The notes under the pieces: model-generated
Seen by the model: only the letters and a program-made list of their open reading frames with translations
Database searches by the model: none
What the model was told of the DNA's origin: nothing
From: Sternotherus odoratus
Taxonomy: Eukaryota; Chordata; Testudines; Kinosternidae
DNA: 64,000 nucleotides
Direction of reading: 5' to 3'
Assembly: GCA_032164245.1 (NCBI GenBank)
Contig: JAVMKO010000001.1
Span: forward strand, 245,157,644 to 245,221,643
In this document: positions 11,270 through 22,654 of the stretch, one piece after another
Layout: each line of letters opens with the position of its first letter
How positions within the stretch are numbered: the first letter of the stretch is position 1
Program-made: the position numbers and the translations under genes

Positions 11270-11618
11270 CAGTAAAACCTCCATTTAACGGACTAATTCG
11301 GGCGAGGGGGTGTCCGTTAAATCAAAAAGTCAGTTATTTAATAATTAAAAAAATGAGCTGTCGGAGCAGCAGCCCGCCCGCCACAGGGTCGGGGCAACAG
11401 CTCCGCAGCCCGCCCGCTGCCTGGACCCGGGCGGCAGCCGGGAGGTGGCAGCCGGGAGCCGGCAGCCAGCCCACCCGCTGCCGTGACCTGGGCGGCAGCC
11501 GGGAGCCGGCAGCCAGCCCGCCAGAAATGGATCAGGAATGCATCAGACTTGCTCAGAAATTTTGTCCGTTGCATCCGAAGTCCGTTAAATCGAGGTCCGT
11601 TAAATCGAGGGTTTACTG
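11270..11618 (+). mobile_element. Non-autonomous pogo/Tigger-like element, copy 1
   Basis: It begins CAGTAAAACCTCCATTTAAC and ends TTAAATCGAGGGTTTACTG, an inverted pair of about 23 bp, and is bounded by TA dinucleotides at 11268-11269 and 11619-11620. TA target duplication is characteristic of the Tc1/mariner-pogo group. The interior (about 11360-11525) is GC-rich, with two imperfect copies of a unit near 60 bp built from ggcagccgggagccggcagc. The last terminal motif is partly duplicated (gtccgttaaatcgag occurs twice). No transposase is present. Confidence 0.8.
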
Positions 11619-11620
11619 TA

Positions 11621-12222
11621 CCCATTGTTAGGGAATTAACATTAATTCTTTGACTCCACCTCACATTGGGACGGCTTTCTCCTGCCCAGATGCTGGAAGA
11701 TAGAATTGGATGTGGGAGATAGAATTCCATCTAGTTGTCATATTCTATATTATATTAGGATGTTTCTACATTGGAAATCAGTTAGCACAGATTTTGCTTT
11801 AGTACAATTTCTAAAATGACTGATGATTTTTTACAATAGGCCTTAATAGGTTTCTTGCTTGCACACATTATTTGCATTCAGGAGGAGATGCACTGACAAG
11901 TTCTAAGAATGTGCTGGAAAGTATGCTTGACATTGCCAGCATGAACTGCCTTTACAGTGCAAACCTTACATTATCTGACTTTATTTAACCCGCTCTTCAG
12001 TGTTACTTGCTCTCATGCTCCTTTACAGTCTATTTCTTAAGCAAATGAGCTCTGCATAGCTTAATTTACCCAAACCCTTAAAATCAGAGCTGGTAGCCTC
12101 TAGCTTTTGCCTTTATAGATTTGATAGACAATTACTTCTGAGCAAAAGGGGTAAACTTCTGATTTGGTATTTGAGAACTAGTGCAGTCATAATATTCCCA
12201 TAAAAAGTACCAATATCTACCT
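11621..12222. other. Non-coding stretch
   Basis: AT-rich sequence with no gene or repeat identified. Confidence 0.6.
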
Positions 12223-12740
12223 CAGGGTGTATCCCTACTGTGGAATGGCCTGGGTGATGGGCACCCAGTTTAGCTTAGCCTAGCCTGGTGTGAGTAGCCA
12301 TACTGCAAAGCCATTCCGGAGTCACTGTGTTCACACTGGTGCAGCACTCCCTTGTGTGTGTGTTTGTTACTATGACTTTTGGGAGCACATCACATTCTTT
12401 GTGCTGCTCCTGCAATAAGTTGAGCCACGCTATGATTCTTTTCTAGTGAATTGGGGGAGAACTTGTCTGTCCTTCTGAGCACATGGATGAATTGTGTGAA
12501 GGCACTGGAGGACTATAAGCACTCAAGTGATTTTTGCCTATGTCCTGTCTGTTAATTGGGGTTACCAGCCTGATTGAAAGCAGCACCGGGGCTCTAGCCC
12601 ATATCCTGGCTTTAAAAGCTAGCCTGGGCTGAAAGCATCACTAACTTGGGGTGAGAGGTTTTTGTGTGTGGATAGAAGGGGAGTTAGGAGCAACCCGCGG
12701 ATAAAGGCTCAGGCTAACTCTGCAGTGAAGATGTACCCTT
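12223..12740. mobile_element. Non-autonomous DNA transposon with GGTRYATC-type termini
   Basis: The left end, CAGGGTGTATCCCTACTG, matches the reverse complement of the right end, AAGGGTACATCTTCACTG, over about 30 bp with mismatches. The 518-bp interior has no open frame of note. The pair agctagcctgg/ccaggctaagct also recurs internally in both orientations. No exact TSD is visible. The terminal style is shared with the MITE-like pieces at 15690, 54804 and 55064. Confidence 0.6.
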
Positions 12741-13719
12741 AGATGTTAGAAGCCACCCTTTTATCTTAAATAATTCCAAGATAATGCATGTAATTTAAAT
12801 GATAACATATGATTAAAACTGTTATAATAAGGTACCCATTCATTTTACTGGGCTGGTGAGACGTGGTTTTTACTGCAGTTATTATGACAATACTGTGACC
12901 CTTCCTGAGATTTTTGCACAGGGTGTGTAAAATTCCATCCTGTCAGTCCAGTGGTTACATTAGATCAAAGCAAGAGGGAGAGCTCACCAGTTTGGATGGT
13001 CATTGGGATGATAGGTTTCACTGTCATATGTAGCTGTGTTATTGCATTATTTGTGGGAGTAGATTGGAGCATGGGGAAGAGAAAGGAGACAAGAGAATTT
13101 ATCTGAAAGGAATTAATGTTCCCAAGCAGGCCCATGGCCAGTCAAACAAAAGTTTCCCTCTCCTCCTGTTCCTTTACAAAGAGTGAGTGTATGTGTGGAC
13201 AGTTCGGGGAGTGGGTAGGATTGACCCATTGGCCAGCACCCATTCTTATTTCTCATGAGTCGAAGCCTGACAACTGCTTCTCAATGAGAGGGAGAGGGAG
13301 AGGGAGAGAGAAAGAGAGAGAGTGAGTGTGGTGAGACAAAACTTACTTCCCCACACTGGTCCCCTTCTTCTCTCCTCATATGGAGTGTGAAGGGCAGCAA
13401 GTGTGCCCATTCACTTCCTCCACCTCAGGGAATAATGTAACAGTGACAAATCCAGCTTTGCTCTACTCTCCTGAAAAGACTGGAAAGAAACCTGCTGGTG
13501 CTTTTCTTCCCTTTTCACCCCCATACCAGGATTTCTCTTGCTTCCTGCTAGGTGACCGTACGCAGTCATGTCACGTCACCAGGCAGAGCAGTAGTGAAGG
13601 GATGGGGAGCTTTCCTTAAATCTAACAAAGATGGGACAGCACAATTTCTGTTTCATTGTTAGAGATGCATTCCATTGCATTCCACCTATTTTAACCTCTG
13701 TGCCCCCATTAGTCAGCAC
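12741..13719. other. Non-coding stretch with a purine tract
   Basis: No gene. A purine-rich GGGAGA/GAGA tract lies at 13286-13323 and is listed separately. The rest is unremarkable. Confidence 0.55.
13286..13323 (+). repeat. (GGGAGA)n/(GA)n simple repeat
   Basis: An uninterrupted purine run grading from gagaggga units to gagagaaa units. It is a low-complexity tract with no other meaning evident. Confidence 0.85.
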
Positions 13720-13960
13720 TGCCTACTAGTAGAGTGAATAAGGAGCTAGGAGTTCTAATCCCACTGTCTATGCATGAGTCTGTTTTTGTCACTTACCTTC
13801 TCTGCATCATAATTTTCTCCATCAGCAAAAAGGTAGCTAATATTTATTTACAGGAGTCTTGTGTCAATTAAATAAGGGCTAATGTTTAGACACTCATCTG
13901 AAAAATATAAAGTGCAATGTAGTGGTATCTATTATTATAGATATACTGGTGTCTATTATT
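13720..13960 (+). repeat. Decayed CORE/MIR-type SINE
   Basis: The landmarks are in order but eroded: a head end (aggagctaggagttctaatcc), a tcacttaccttctctgcatc block, an attttctccatcagcaaaa block, and a tail with atctgaaaaatataaagtgc. This fits an old sense-strand copy. Confidence 0.45.
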
Positions 13961-14464
13961 ATTCATTATTTGTACTTTGTTATTATTTGTAATTTGAAGA
14001 GGAAATCTCCCCAGCAACAAACAGCTGTGGGTTTCTTACACCTTCCAAAATGTGACACAAAACAATTACTTATGTAGTTAAATTAAATATGGAATTTGTT
14101 TCCCTTGCAAATATTTTTTTAATTATCAATAATATTATTTAAGTAAGTGTATTGTGATGCTTTAGTCTCAAACACAGAGTAATAAATATAAAACAAATGA
14201 AAACATTATTCCTTAATTTGCTAAGTGCCCTTCTAGAATATCGGTGTGTCTCTGGGGCATAGATGTTGGCTTTACTGTGGGAAGAACTACAGAGCAGAGA
14301 GGTTGGACTGGTGGGTAAATCCTATGCACCTGAGAGCAGTGGAGAGCCTGGAATTGGCCTTTGTACTATGCTTTTCTCTCCAATCCTCGCTAACATCTGG
14401 CAGCCTCAACTTACTGCCATTCTGTTGTTATTATCACCCTTTCAGAGGTAGAACAGGTGATACT
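13961..14464. other. Non-coding stretch
   Basis: AT-rich. The open frames of 62-78 aa at 14246-14482 show no recognisable motif. Confidence 0.55.
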
Positions 14465-14690
14465 GAGTGGTCCAGTGGTTAGGACACTAATCAAGGAAAC
14501 CTGGATTTAAGCCCCTGCTGTGCCACAGAATTCTTGTGTAACCTTGGGCAAGTCACATAGCCCCCTGCCTCAGTTTCCCATCTGTAAAATTGGTGTAATA
14601 GTATTTTCCTATCTCATGAAGGTATTGTGAAGATAAATATATTAAAGAATGTGAGATGCTCAGATAATACTGTGATATATAAGTACCTAC
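14465..14690 (+). repeat. CORE/MIR-type SINE, near complete
   Basis: A tRNA-like head with an A-box-like segment (gtggtccagtggttagg) and a B-box-like segment (ggatttaagccc) leads into accttgggcaagtcacatag, then cctcagtttcccatctgtaa and aatggtgtaatag-type sequence. The tail is tgtgagatgctcagataata. Head, core and tail are all present, so this is the best preserved copy of the family in the window. Pol III would have transcribed it from the internal boxes. Confidence 0.75.
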
Positions 14691-15519
14691 GACAGAGGAT
14701 TTAAATGGTGATTCTATTAATGTTATTTCTAGAGCCGGTAAAACAAATTTCTGTGGAACAGTTTTTCAACAGGAACATATCTATTTCACCACAGACTTTG
14801 CAGGAAAACATCAAATAGTTTTGTTGTAATGGTCAAAGTGTTTTGATAAGGTTTGAATGTTTCGTTTGAACTTTATTGATTTGACTTTTATGGTAATATA
14901 ATAGATAATAAAATGAAAAAGATAAAATGGAAACAAACTATTTCAACCTTATCTAAATAAAATGTTTCAATAATGTTGAATTTAAATATTTCCAGAATGT
15001 GTCATTTCAGAAAAAAAAATCAGAGATTTTGTTTCATCCCAGTGCAGGATGAAACCAATTTTCAAAATCGTGGCATTTCTTGCAGAACTTTGACTAGTTC
15101 TAGTTATGTCCCATATGGATTGCCTAATATGCTGAGTCTTGCTGGTGCACCTGTGCCCTGACATCTTCCAAATCATCAGTCAGAGTGGCCAACTCTCAGT
15201 ATTTTATCTCAATTCTTGCACTAGTTAGGGGTTTTTAAAGCCATGCCTTAGCTTTACTTGGAATCAAGTAATTATATCCCAGATTTCATTTTTTAAAAGT
15301 TTCTAGTCCCCTTGGTTACAGCAAAAAGTTTGCAAATGTGACCCCTGAAAGCAAAACAAAAAGCAAGCAAAAAACAAAACAAAACAAAAAAACCCACACA
15401 ACTAATAGAAAGAACAACAACAACAGTTTTAAATCTCATGATCTGGGGGCCTAACTCATGGTTTGGGATCACATGGTTTTGGGAGAGGACTGGTGTCCCT
15501 AGCTCTGTTTCTCAGAGGG
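14691..15519. other. Non-coding stretch with an A-rich tract
   Basis: No gene. An A-rich tract with AAAAC units lies at 15346-15420. A 64-codon minus-strand frame at 14982-15176 has no identifiable motif. Confidence 0.5.
15346..15420 (+). repeat. A-rich / (AAAAC)n low-complexity tract
   Basis: Runs of caaaa and acaac units give a nearly pyrimidine-poor tract. No SINE or LINE body ending in this tail was recognised directly upstream. Confidence 0.7.
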
Positions 15520-15664
15520 GGGTGATGGATGGCAGGAGAGAGATCACTTGATCATTACCTGTTAGGTTCACTCACTCCAGGACACCTGGCATTGGTCACT
15601 GTCGGTAGACAGGATACTTGTCCAGATGGACCTTTGGTCTGACCATTCTTATGTTCTTATGTTC
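15520..15664 (+). mobile_element. CR1 LINE, 3' terminal fragment
   Basis: The sequence carries the CR1 3' UTR landmarks seen at the end of the longer copy at 35565-37014: gatcacttgatcattacctg, cctggcattggtcactgtcg, agacaggatactt and agatggacctttggtctgac. It ends in the octamer-type tail attcttatgttcttatgttc, the typical CR1 terminus. It is severely 5'-truncated, as most CR1 insertions are. Confidence 0.85.
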
Positions 15665-15689
15665 ATGGGGTTGGTAATACTGAATTCCA

Positions 15690-15900
15690 ACTATGGCTAT
15701 GTTTATACTATGAGCTAGGGGTGTGACCCCTCCTGCTCGTGTACACAGACTTGTGCTAGTTAGTATAGCATGGGTAGCAGTGGCAGGAACATGGCTGAGC
15801 CATGCCAAGTACATACCTGCTGGTTTCAGGCATGTTTGGTCTTGGCATAACTCAACCATGCCTCTGCTATTGCTATCATGAGTATGTGCATGTGAACAGA
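15690..15900. mobile_element. Partial MITE with internal inverted repeat
   Basis: It begins with ggctatgtttatactatgag, similar in style to other GTCTACACT-type termini in the window. An inverted repeat follows: ggctgagccatgccaag at 15791-15807 is answered by cttggcataactcaacc at 15841-15857. The right terminus is not clear. The assignment is tentative. Confidence 0.4.
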
Positions 15901-16558
15901 AGACTTACATGCCTCACTTGTAGGACAGATGTAACCTATGAAGTGTTTCCATTGAGGGGTCTTCTAAGGTTCCTGTGTTGGGAATGGCAGGGCTGTGTGA
16001 CAGAAGAACTATGCCCCATTCTGTGAGATTCAGGGTCTTTCTGTCCCATTTTGCATTTGTTGATCCTTTCTGTCTAGCATAGGGAAGAAAACACTGAGGT
16101 CTAAATCCTTACAACAGAAAATTTATAAAATCACTGCCATTATTCAACAGCAATGGTCCAGACCAACACAGTAGAGTGTATGATAGTATTATTGCAGTGC
16201 TTTGTCTATTGCTGTACAAAGTTGTATAGTACTTCTTATACATAAGGAAACTGTTATATACAGTATGTATCATGCATACTGTACTTTTAAATTGGTAGCA
16301 ACCTGCTGTCTGTAGATAGTATTTTGTAAGCTAGCATATATGCAGCATGCTACAAAGGAGATGTATTTAGTTTATGATTCCTCTTTTTGTATGGGAAAAC
16401 AACAGACACAGAGCCATGGTTTCTATACTTTTTTTTTACAGGGAAGGATTGATAATTCCCATTACACTGTGGAGGAGCTTTCAAAAAATTCAAATGAGAC
16501 TTTAGTATCTACCTCCGCACCAGCCTGGTCACAACATGGTGTGTGTTGACAATATTAA
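15901..16558. other. Non-coding stretch
   Basis: AT-rich, with no gene or repeat that I can name. Confidence 0.55.
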
Positions 16559-16560
16559 TA

Positions 16561-17559
16561 CAGTGAAACCTCGATATAACGGACTAATTCGGGCGAGGGG
16601 GTGTCCGTTAAAACCGAAAGTCCGTTATTTAATAATTTTTTAAAATTATTAAATAACGGACTTTCGGGTGACAACGGACACCCCCCCGCCCGAATTAGTC
16701 TGTTATATGGAGCCAGCCCACCCCACCCCCTCCCCCCCGCCCGGCTCCCCGCTGCGGGGAGCCGGGCGGGGGGGTTGACAGCTCCCGCCTGGCTTCCCGC
16801 TGCGGGGAGCCGGGCGGGAGCTCTCAACCCCCCCCCCCGTCCGGCTCCCCGCTGCGGGGAGCCGGGCGGGGGGGGGGGGTTGACAGCTCCCGCCTGGCTT
16901 CCTGCTGCGGGGAGCCGAGCAGGGGCTCTCAAACCCCCCCCATCCGTCTCCCCGCTGCGAGGAGCCAGGCGGGGGGGTTGACAGCTCCCGCTCGGCTCCC
17001 CCCAGCGGGAAGCCCGGCGGGAGCTGTCAAACCCCCTGCCCGGCTTCCCGCTGCGGGGAGCCAGGCGGGAGCTCTCAAACCCCCCGCCCGGCTTCCCGCT
17101 GCGGGGAGCCGGGCGGGAGCTCTCAAACCCCCCGCCCGGCTTCCCACTGCGGGGAGCCGGGCGGAGGCTCTCAAACCCCCCGCCCGGCTTCCCGCTGCGG
17201 GGAGCCGAGCGGGGGCTCTCAAACGCCCCCCCTGCCCGGCTCCCCGTTGCGGGGAGCCGGGCGGGGGGGTTGACAGCTCCCGCCCGGCTCCCCGCAGAGG
17301 GGAGCCGGGCGGGAGCTGTCAGCCCCCCCGCCCGGCTCCCCGTTGCAGGGAGCCGGGCGGGGGGGGGCGGCGGGGGGGGGGGTTTGACAGCTCCCGCAGG
17401 GGTCCCCGCTGCGGGGAGCCAGGCGGGAGCTGTCAACCCAGCCGGCTCCCTGCGGCGGGAGCCGGCAGCCCCCAATAACGGATTTCGGATGCATCAGAAA
17501 TTTTGTCCGTTGCATCCGAAGTCCGTTAAATCGGGGTCCGTTAAATCGAGGGTTTACTG
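16561..17559 (+). mobile_element. Non-autonomous pogo/Tigger-like element, copy 2, expanded
   Basis: It starts CAGTGAAACCTCGATATAAC, ends TTAAATCGAGGGTTTACTG, and is bounded by TA at 16559-16560 and 17560-17561. Both ends match the shorter copy at 11270-11618. Just inside the left end the sequence gtccgtt...ttatttaataattttt is followed by its own inverse (about 16606-16665), making a long hairpin. The middle is replaced by a 730-bp tandem array (listed separately). Removing the array would leave about 270 bp, near the size of copy 1. No transposase is present. Confidence 0.85.
16735..17465. repeat. GC-rich minisatellite, about 15 units of about 48 bp, each a palindrome
   Basis: Each unit centres on a near-perfect palindrome, ccggctccccgc-t-gcggggagccgg, followed by a spacer such as gcgggagctctcaaaccccc. 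I count 15 centres, at roughly 16751, 16800, 16851, 16905, 16957, 17000, 17052, 17100, 17148, 17195, 17247, 17293, 17344, 17409 and 17450. Unit spacing varies from about 43 to 65 bp because of C or G runs. The array leaves open frames of up to 306 codons on both strands. These are composition artefacts and not genes. Confidence 0.9.
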
Positions 17560-17561
17560 TA

Positions 17562-19696
17562 TTGAGTTCTGGGCAAGAGACAGAAAAAAGGAAGAAAAAC
17601 AGAGAGAAATGTCAAGAATGAGCAAAGGGAGAGTTGAAATATTTTTCACTTTTGCTGACTAACTGAGAATATATTCTCTTTTATTATTGCTTCTGTATAC
17701 CTCAAGAGAAAGCTGAGCCGTAACATCTAGAACCGACGTAAATGGAGCAAAGGGATTGACAAGAATTTGCTGTCTTCCAGCCAATCAGTGTAGCACTGAA
17801 CATAATGCTTCTTAGTCTCATCCTTTAAGTGCTTGCTGATGAGGTAAGATAAGCAGGTTAGTGTCAAGCATGTGAGGGAAAATCTGGAGAGAATGGAAAT
17901 CTCTCACAGTTTAAAGAACTTCTCGTAGTAAAGTCGTGTAAGTGAGTTTCTTTTCGGGTTAATGAACTACATTAAAGATGTATTACTGGGAAATTTTACG
18001 TTGGGTAGAAAATAGAAAATCCTTGCATAACATGGCATAATATATACCAAGATTTGAAGTATGCAATCACTTTGCTATTGGCTTGGACAACTGATGTTAT
18101 TGCACATGGTTAGGAAAGATCAGAGATTCTATCATTTGCCAGTATTTCTTTGTCTTTAAACTGAAACTTTTTCACTGTCCCAACGCTTTCACACAGCACA
18201 TAGAAAGTTTCAGAAGTGAGGCTCAGTGGTGCCTTTAGAAAGAGGCATAGCTGTTGTGCCAATTGTTCCCCGCACCGTTGCCAGGCAATGTAAAGAGTGA
18301 GCAAGCTGTGCTGTTCACTGCCATGTTGAGACTCCCAATGCCTCATGCCCCAGCCTGCTTAGACCCACCAAGTCTTACTTAGGTGTGCCACTTGTTATGA
18401 GCATCTCTTGAGTGGGTGGAGAATCTTCCCATTTTCTGGTGCCTCCCCTCTGCTCCCACCACTAGGGTTTGTGTCAACTCCCTGCCTTACTTGCAGCTGC
18501 AGCCTGGATGATGTTTTCTCACTGGCTGGAATCTGTGCAATGGTCCATTGAGCCCCTGCTCCCTGATATTGTCCAGACCTCCTGCTTGGAGCCTATTTCC
18601 CTCGACTCCTCACTTTGGTTTCTGCAACATGTCTCTGTTTCTGCATCATCCACACTCAGCCTCTGTATCACTTCTTCCTTCCCAAGCTGTCTCTGCACCA
18701 TTCCTATTTCCCCCCCCCCCCAGCCTATCTGTGAATCAAAGAGAAGGTTGTTTATCTTTGCAAATATTGATGGCCAAATCGTATCCTCATCCTACATGTG
18801 GAACTCCCACTGACATCAGTGAGCAAAGATCAGCAGTGAAATATGGAGCTTGGATTGTGATTTTCAATACTATCTCTTCCACACTCTTCTTTTGTAGAGA
18901 ATGGCTAATAATGAATGATTCTAAAGAACAGGGCTTCTCACATCATGAGCTGGCTTCTCTGCAAAAGCTCCATTCTTATCCGGAGATGGCTCAAGCAACC
19001 TCAGGGAAAATGAAAGAAAAACATTTTCTCCTTTATTGAATAATCTTTTTCACTTAAGCCTCAGGAAAAGCAGAACCTTCTGTTGTACACTGAAGATATA
19101 CATTGTCAGAAATAATTGTACTCCAATGTTGTTCATATTATATATAAAAAGTGCCAATTTCCTTTGGGGCAGTTCTTCAAAATGTCCAGAGAAAAGTAAA
19201 AAGCACTATTAAACATGACCAAATGGAGAGTGTCTACATGACAACTAATGAGGCACTATTCTAATGCTGTTTAGATTTTTTTTCCAAGAATGGAAATTGG
19301 AGCAACGACTTATGTTTACTTTGCAAAGTGCCACGGGACATTTAAACATCATTAGAGCAACTGCACACTTGTTCAAATATTTTAGACTCTATGATTTTAA
19401 AAAGTAGTATGATTCTGGGTATTCCTGTATACTCTAATATGCCCATCTGTTTATTAGGCTGGTGTGAATAATGAATAACTGGATGAAAAGGCATTTTTGT
19501 TATTAATGAGTGCCAATCTTCCCATTCCTGCTACTTAGCAAAGTTTTTAAGTAACATGTTTGTTGTTGGTACCTCTCTATTGTAATCTGATACATGGGTG
19601 TCATTAAAAAATTACCACTGTCCACCAGATATCATTCCATGGTATAAGAATTAACATAGGTTTTCACTGTTTTTGAAATAATAAACTGCAGTGGGG
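17562..19696. other. Non-coding stretch
   Basis: No gene is recognised. A 163-codon frame (18548-19039) and a 114-codon frame (18469-18813) overlap in a pyrimidine-rich patch with a C11 run at 18712-18722. They show no domain and no conserved motif, so I do not call them. Weak MITE-like phrases at 19225-19370 could not be delimited. Confidence 0.5.
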
Positions 19697-19950
19697 AGGC
19701 AATGTGTTTGAGTGGCTGGAGCAATGGATTTGGATACCTGAGTAGTATTCCTACTTCTGACTTACCTTGTGTCTTTGAACAAGTTATTTCACCTCTCTGT
19801 ACTTCTTTCCCCTCTCAACTTTTGCTGTGTTTATTTAGCTTGAAAGCTCTTAGGGACAGCGATTGGCTCTCACTGTGTGTTTGTACAGTGACTGGTGCAA
19901 TGTGTTTGTGCCTCTAAGCATTATGGTAATGCAATAAATAAATAAATAAG
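19697..19950 (+). repeat. CORE/MIR-type SINE with L2-like tail and (AATA)n end
   Basis: A tRNA-like head (gagtggctggagcaatgg, gatacctgagtag) and an eroded core (tctttgaacaagttatttcacctc) are present. The tail gaaagctcttagggacagcg plus tgtttgtacagtgactggtgc is the L2-like 3' end. It terminates in aataaataaataaataa at 19933-19949. This links the head type of 14465 with the tail type of 6672. Confidence 0.7.
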
Positions 19951-20850
19951 AAGAATAATACAGCTGGAACTCGGGCAATGAATGACCTCCAATGGTGACA
20001 CCTATGTCTGATCTAGTTTGCTGATTTCATTTCCTTTGGCTTTCATGTATGCTGATATTTTATTTGAATCATTTAGCTGTTTTCTGAAAATAATGGGAAC
20101 AATTTCCTTTTTCTTGTTTTACAGTGTCGTATGTGAGAAAACACATTAGATCTGAGATGAAATTGCAAAATTTTGCAGCATGGTCATGCATATCAGTGAA
20201 ATGAGATTCATATTGCACATGTGCCTTTTCAGACATGTAGTGACACATAGACTATCGCATGCCACAAATGAGCAGTGTCATGGCACAACCCAGGTAATCC
20301 ATCACCGTCAAAAAGCATTTGCGTAACATGGCTCTGACTCCAATGACATGCATGCCACATGCTGTGAAATATTACAGTCCCTTTTGCATAATACTGCGGT
20401 GCACAGCACTCAAGTGTGTAGTTCTGCTGGACTGTATAATTCAGTGTTTGGAAGCCTCAAAGTTATCTGATGTTGAAATGATTAATGGTTTAACATCAAT
20501 CATACAGCTCTAAAATGTGGACCTGCAAACTGCTCCCACAAGTCAGATCCACAGAGTGAATGTCATGTTTCTGAAGGCTTCTAATTTGGCAGAAGTTTAA
20601 CAGTCATCATAGTGAGAAGAAATCTGCTGAAATTTTCAGCTGAAGTACTATTTTGATTACGTCCCGAGGGTCAAATTCTCTTCTCGAGGTGCATGGGTTT
20701 TGCTTTTAGATTTCTGAATTTATAAGCTAAGAATAATAATTTCACCCTTATATAGCTGTGTACTTGAGTACAAATGTTCATAACATTTTGGCCAGTCACA
20801 ATCCAAAAAGTACTTATGCTTGCATTGTAACGTGATTTTTAAGCATTAAG
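19951..20850. other. Non-coding stretch
   Basis: AT-rich sequence with no gene or repeat recognised. Confidence 0.6.
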
Positions 20851-21534
20851 TAAGGCTACATTTTAGTCATGGGTATTTTTAGTAAAAGTCACAGGCCATA
20901 AACAAAAAACAATGGGCCCATGAACTGTCCATGACTTTTACTAAAAATGCCCACTGTGACTAAAACTTGGGCAGGGGGCCGTGGGTGCTCTGGGGGCAGG
21001 GCCGGTTTGCGGATGCCGTGGGTGCTGGGAGCAGGTGGCCTGTGACTCTGCTGGTGCTGGGAGAGTGAGGATTGACAGGGATGGCAGGGGCTTCCTATCT
21101 GGGTCCGCGTCCCTGCAGCTCCTAGGTGGTTGAGGGGCTCCGCTGCTCCAGTAGCAAGCGCCTGCTGCTGCAGCTCCCATTGGCCAGGAACCACAACCAA
21201 TGGAAGCTGTGGGGGTGGGGCCTGCAGGCACAGGCAGCAAGAGGTGCAGAGACCGCAACCCTTCCTCCCCCCTCCCCATCCCCTCCACTGCCTAGGAGCT
21301 GCAGGGGGGCCATGCCACTGGGAGCCGGGAAGCCACCCATCCTGAGGTAAGCACCCCTCCTCCCGCTGGCTCCAACCCCCTGTTCCTAGCTCTGAGGCCC
21401 CTCCCACACACCCAAAGTTCTGATGCTGGCCCAGGGGCTGCCTGGCTCGGGCAGCCCCGAATCCAGCACTAGCCGCTGAAGAAGTCACTTGAAGTATGTG
21501 ACTTCCACGACCTCTTGACATACTCTCAGCCTTA
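20851..21534. mobile_element. MITE-like element with a long subterminal hairpin
   Basis: The ends TAAGGCTACATTTTAG and CTCTCAGCCTTA form a short inverted repeat. TAA/TTA at the edges would fit a 3-bp TWA target as in PIF/Harbinger elements, although a TA target is equally compatible. Near the left end, a 31-bp arm (20865-20895, containing tatttttagtaaaagtcac) is answered by its inverse at 20927-20961, a strong hairpin. The rest (20970-21470) is GC-rich with many ctgggagc/gcagctcc motifs. A 219-codon minus-strand frame there is explained by composition. Confidence 0.6.
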
Positions 21535-22654
21535 GCAATACGTGTCAACAGTTCTGTAGCCCATACTTAAAATAGCCCTCTGCTTTTCAGGCTTTTGTGC
21601 AATCGGTATAACTGTTCTATAGGTTTCATTTTTTATTGAGAGGAACATGCTGGTTGGTGTCACATAAATGTAGCAGTTTTAAATTCTAAGACAAGCAAAA
21701 TTACTAGCCCATGTAAAGTCAGTAAAATGTTAATTTTATTGTGGAAATCCCCTTTGCGGTGTATGCTCCTTCATTTAAGATCTGAAGCACTTCAAAATCA
21801 TTGTGAATTTGGAGAAGTAATACATCAGCTAAAATCTAGAGGATTAAGGTTTGCTCTCCTTCACCCCATCGAGCTTTGCATGATATGTAATGGGAAATGT
21901 CTTTTCATTAGCACAGTTGATAAAGTTAAAACTTTTATTGATTAATATTCTCTTGCAGAAATCAGGTACTGCTATGGATTTATGCTATGGATGTGTCACG
22001 GCGCTTGTAATTTCTTTTGTACTGAAGATACAGCTGATACAGGTTTTATTTAATAAGGATAATTGTTGTTGAAGGGTTTGGATGTTTAATATTCCTTAGG
22101 TATCTCTACTGGCAAATCTAAAAAATGTGAGAATCTCTGATACTTGACGATGACCTTCAGTGATAGTATAGGGATTTATGCAAGTCGTATTCAGGGAAAT
22201 GGTGCAGGGAATAGGGTGTTCGTTGTTCTCATGTTGATATAGGATATAAAGATATAGCAGGCAGGCAGTGTTTATTCTGGGTAACTCTGCATAGGCCAGG
22301 ACTTTCTGTTTGCCTACCCATTAGGGTTTCTCCACTCCCTTAAAGTTATCCCTTAACCACCATCCCCAAAATCCACATCCAAACACTTAGCATGTATCTT
22401 GATGCAGGTGGTAGATGGCACAATTTAAGAAACCCTTATAAATCCTATAAAACCAGTCTAAACCACATTGTTATCAGGCACTTTATATACAGGAACTGCA
22501 GAACAAATTTGACCCCTAATTAGTCTCAGACAACTCTGTTGGATTGCAGGGTTATTACTGTCACTAGTCAAGGGTAACTGTACCATTATCCCTGCTCGCA
22601 TGGTCCACTTCAGGAATACCCGGTCAGGTTTCACGTGTCCAGCAATCATTTGTC
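21535..22654. other. Non-coding stretch
   Basis: AT-rich and without an identified gene or repeat. The LTR-like segment downstream may begin as early as about 22470. Confidence 0.5.

Noticed and set aside
16735..17465. CRISPR-like array of palindromic repeats
   Set aside because: The spacers between palindromes are themselves repeats and not unique. The host is a vertebrate, and the array lies inside a TA-flanked transposon.
16555..17475. 306-codon minus-strand frame, with overlapping long frames on both strands
   Set aside because: It is made of the 48-bp GC-rich palindromic units and repeats a PAPRSGKPGGG-like motif. Frames stay open on both strands because the unit length is a multiple of three and AT-poor. 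There is no start or splice context.
20889..21548. 219-codon minus-strand frame
   Set aside because: It is contained in the GC-rich body and hairpin of a MITE and runs past its right end. No recognisable domain.
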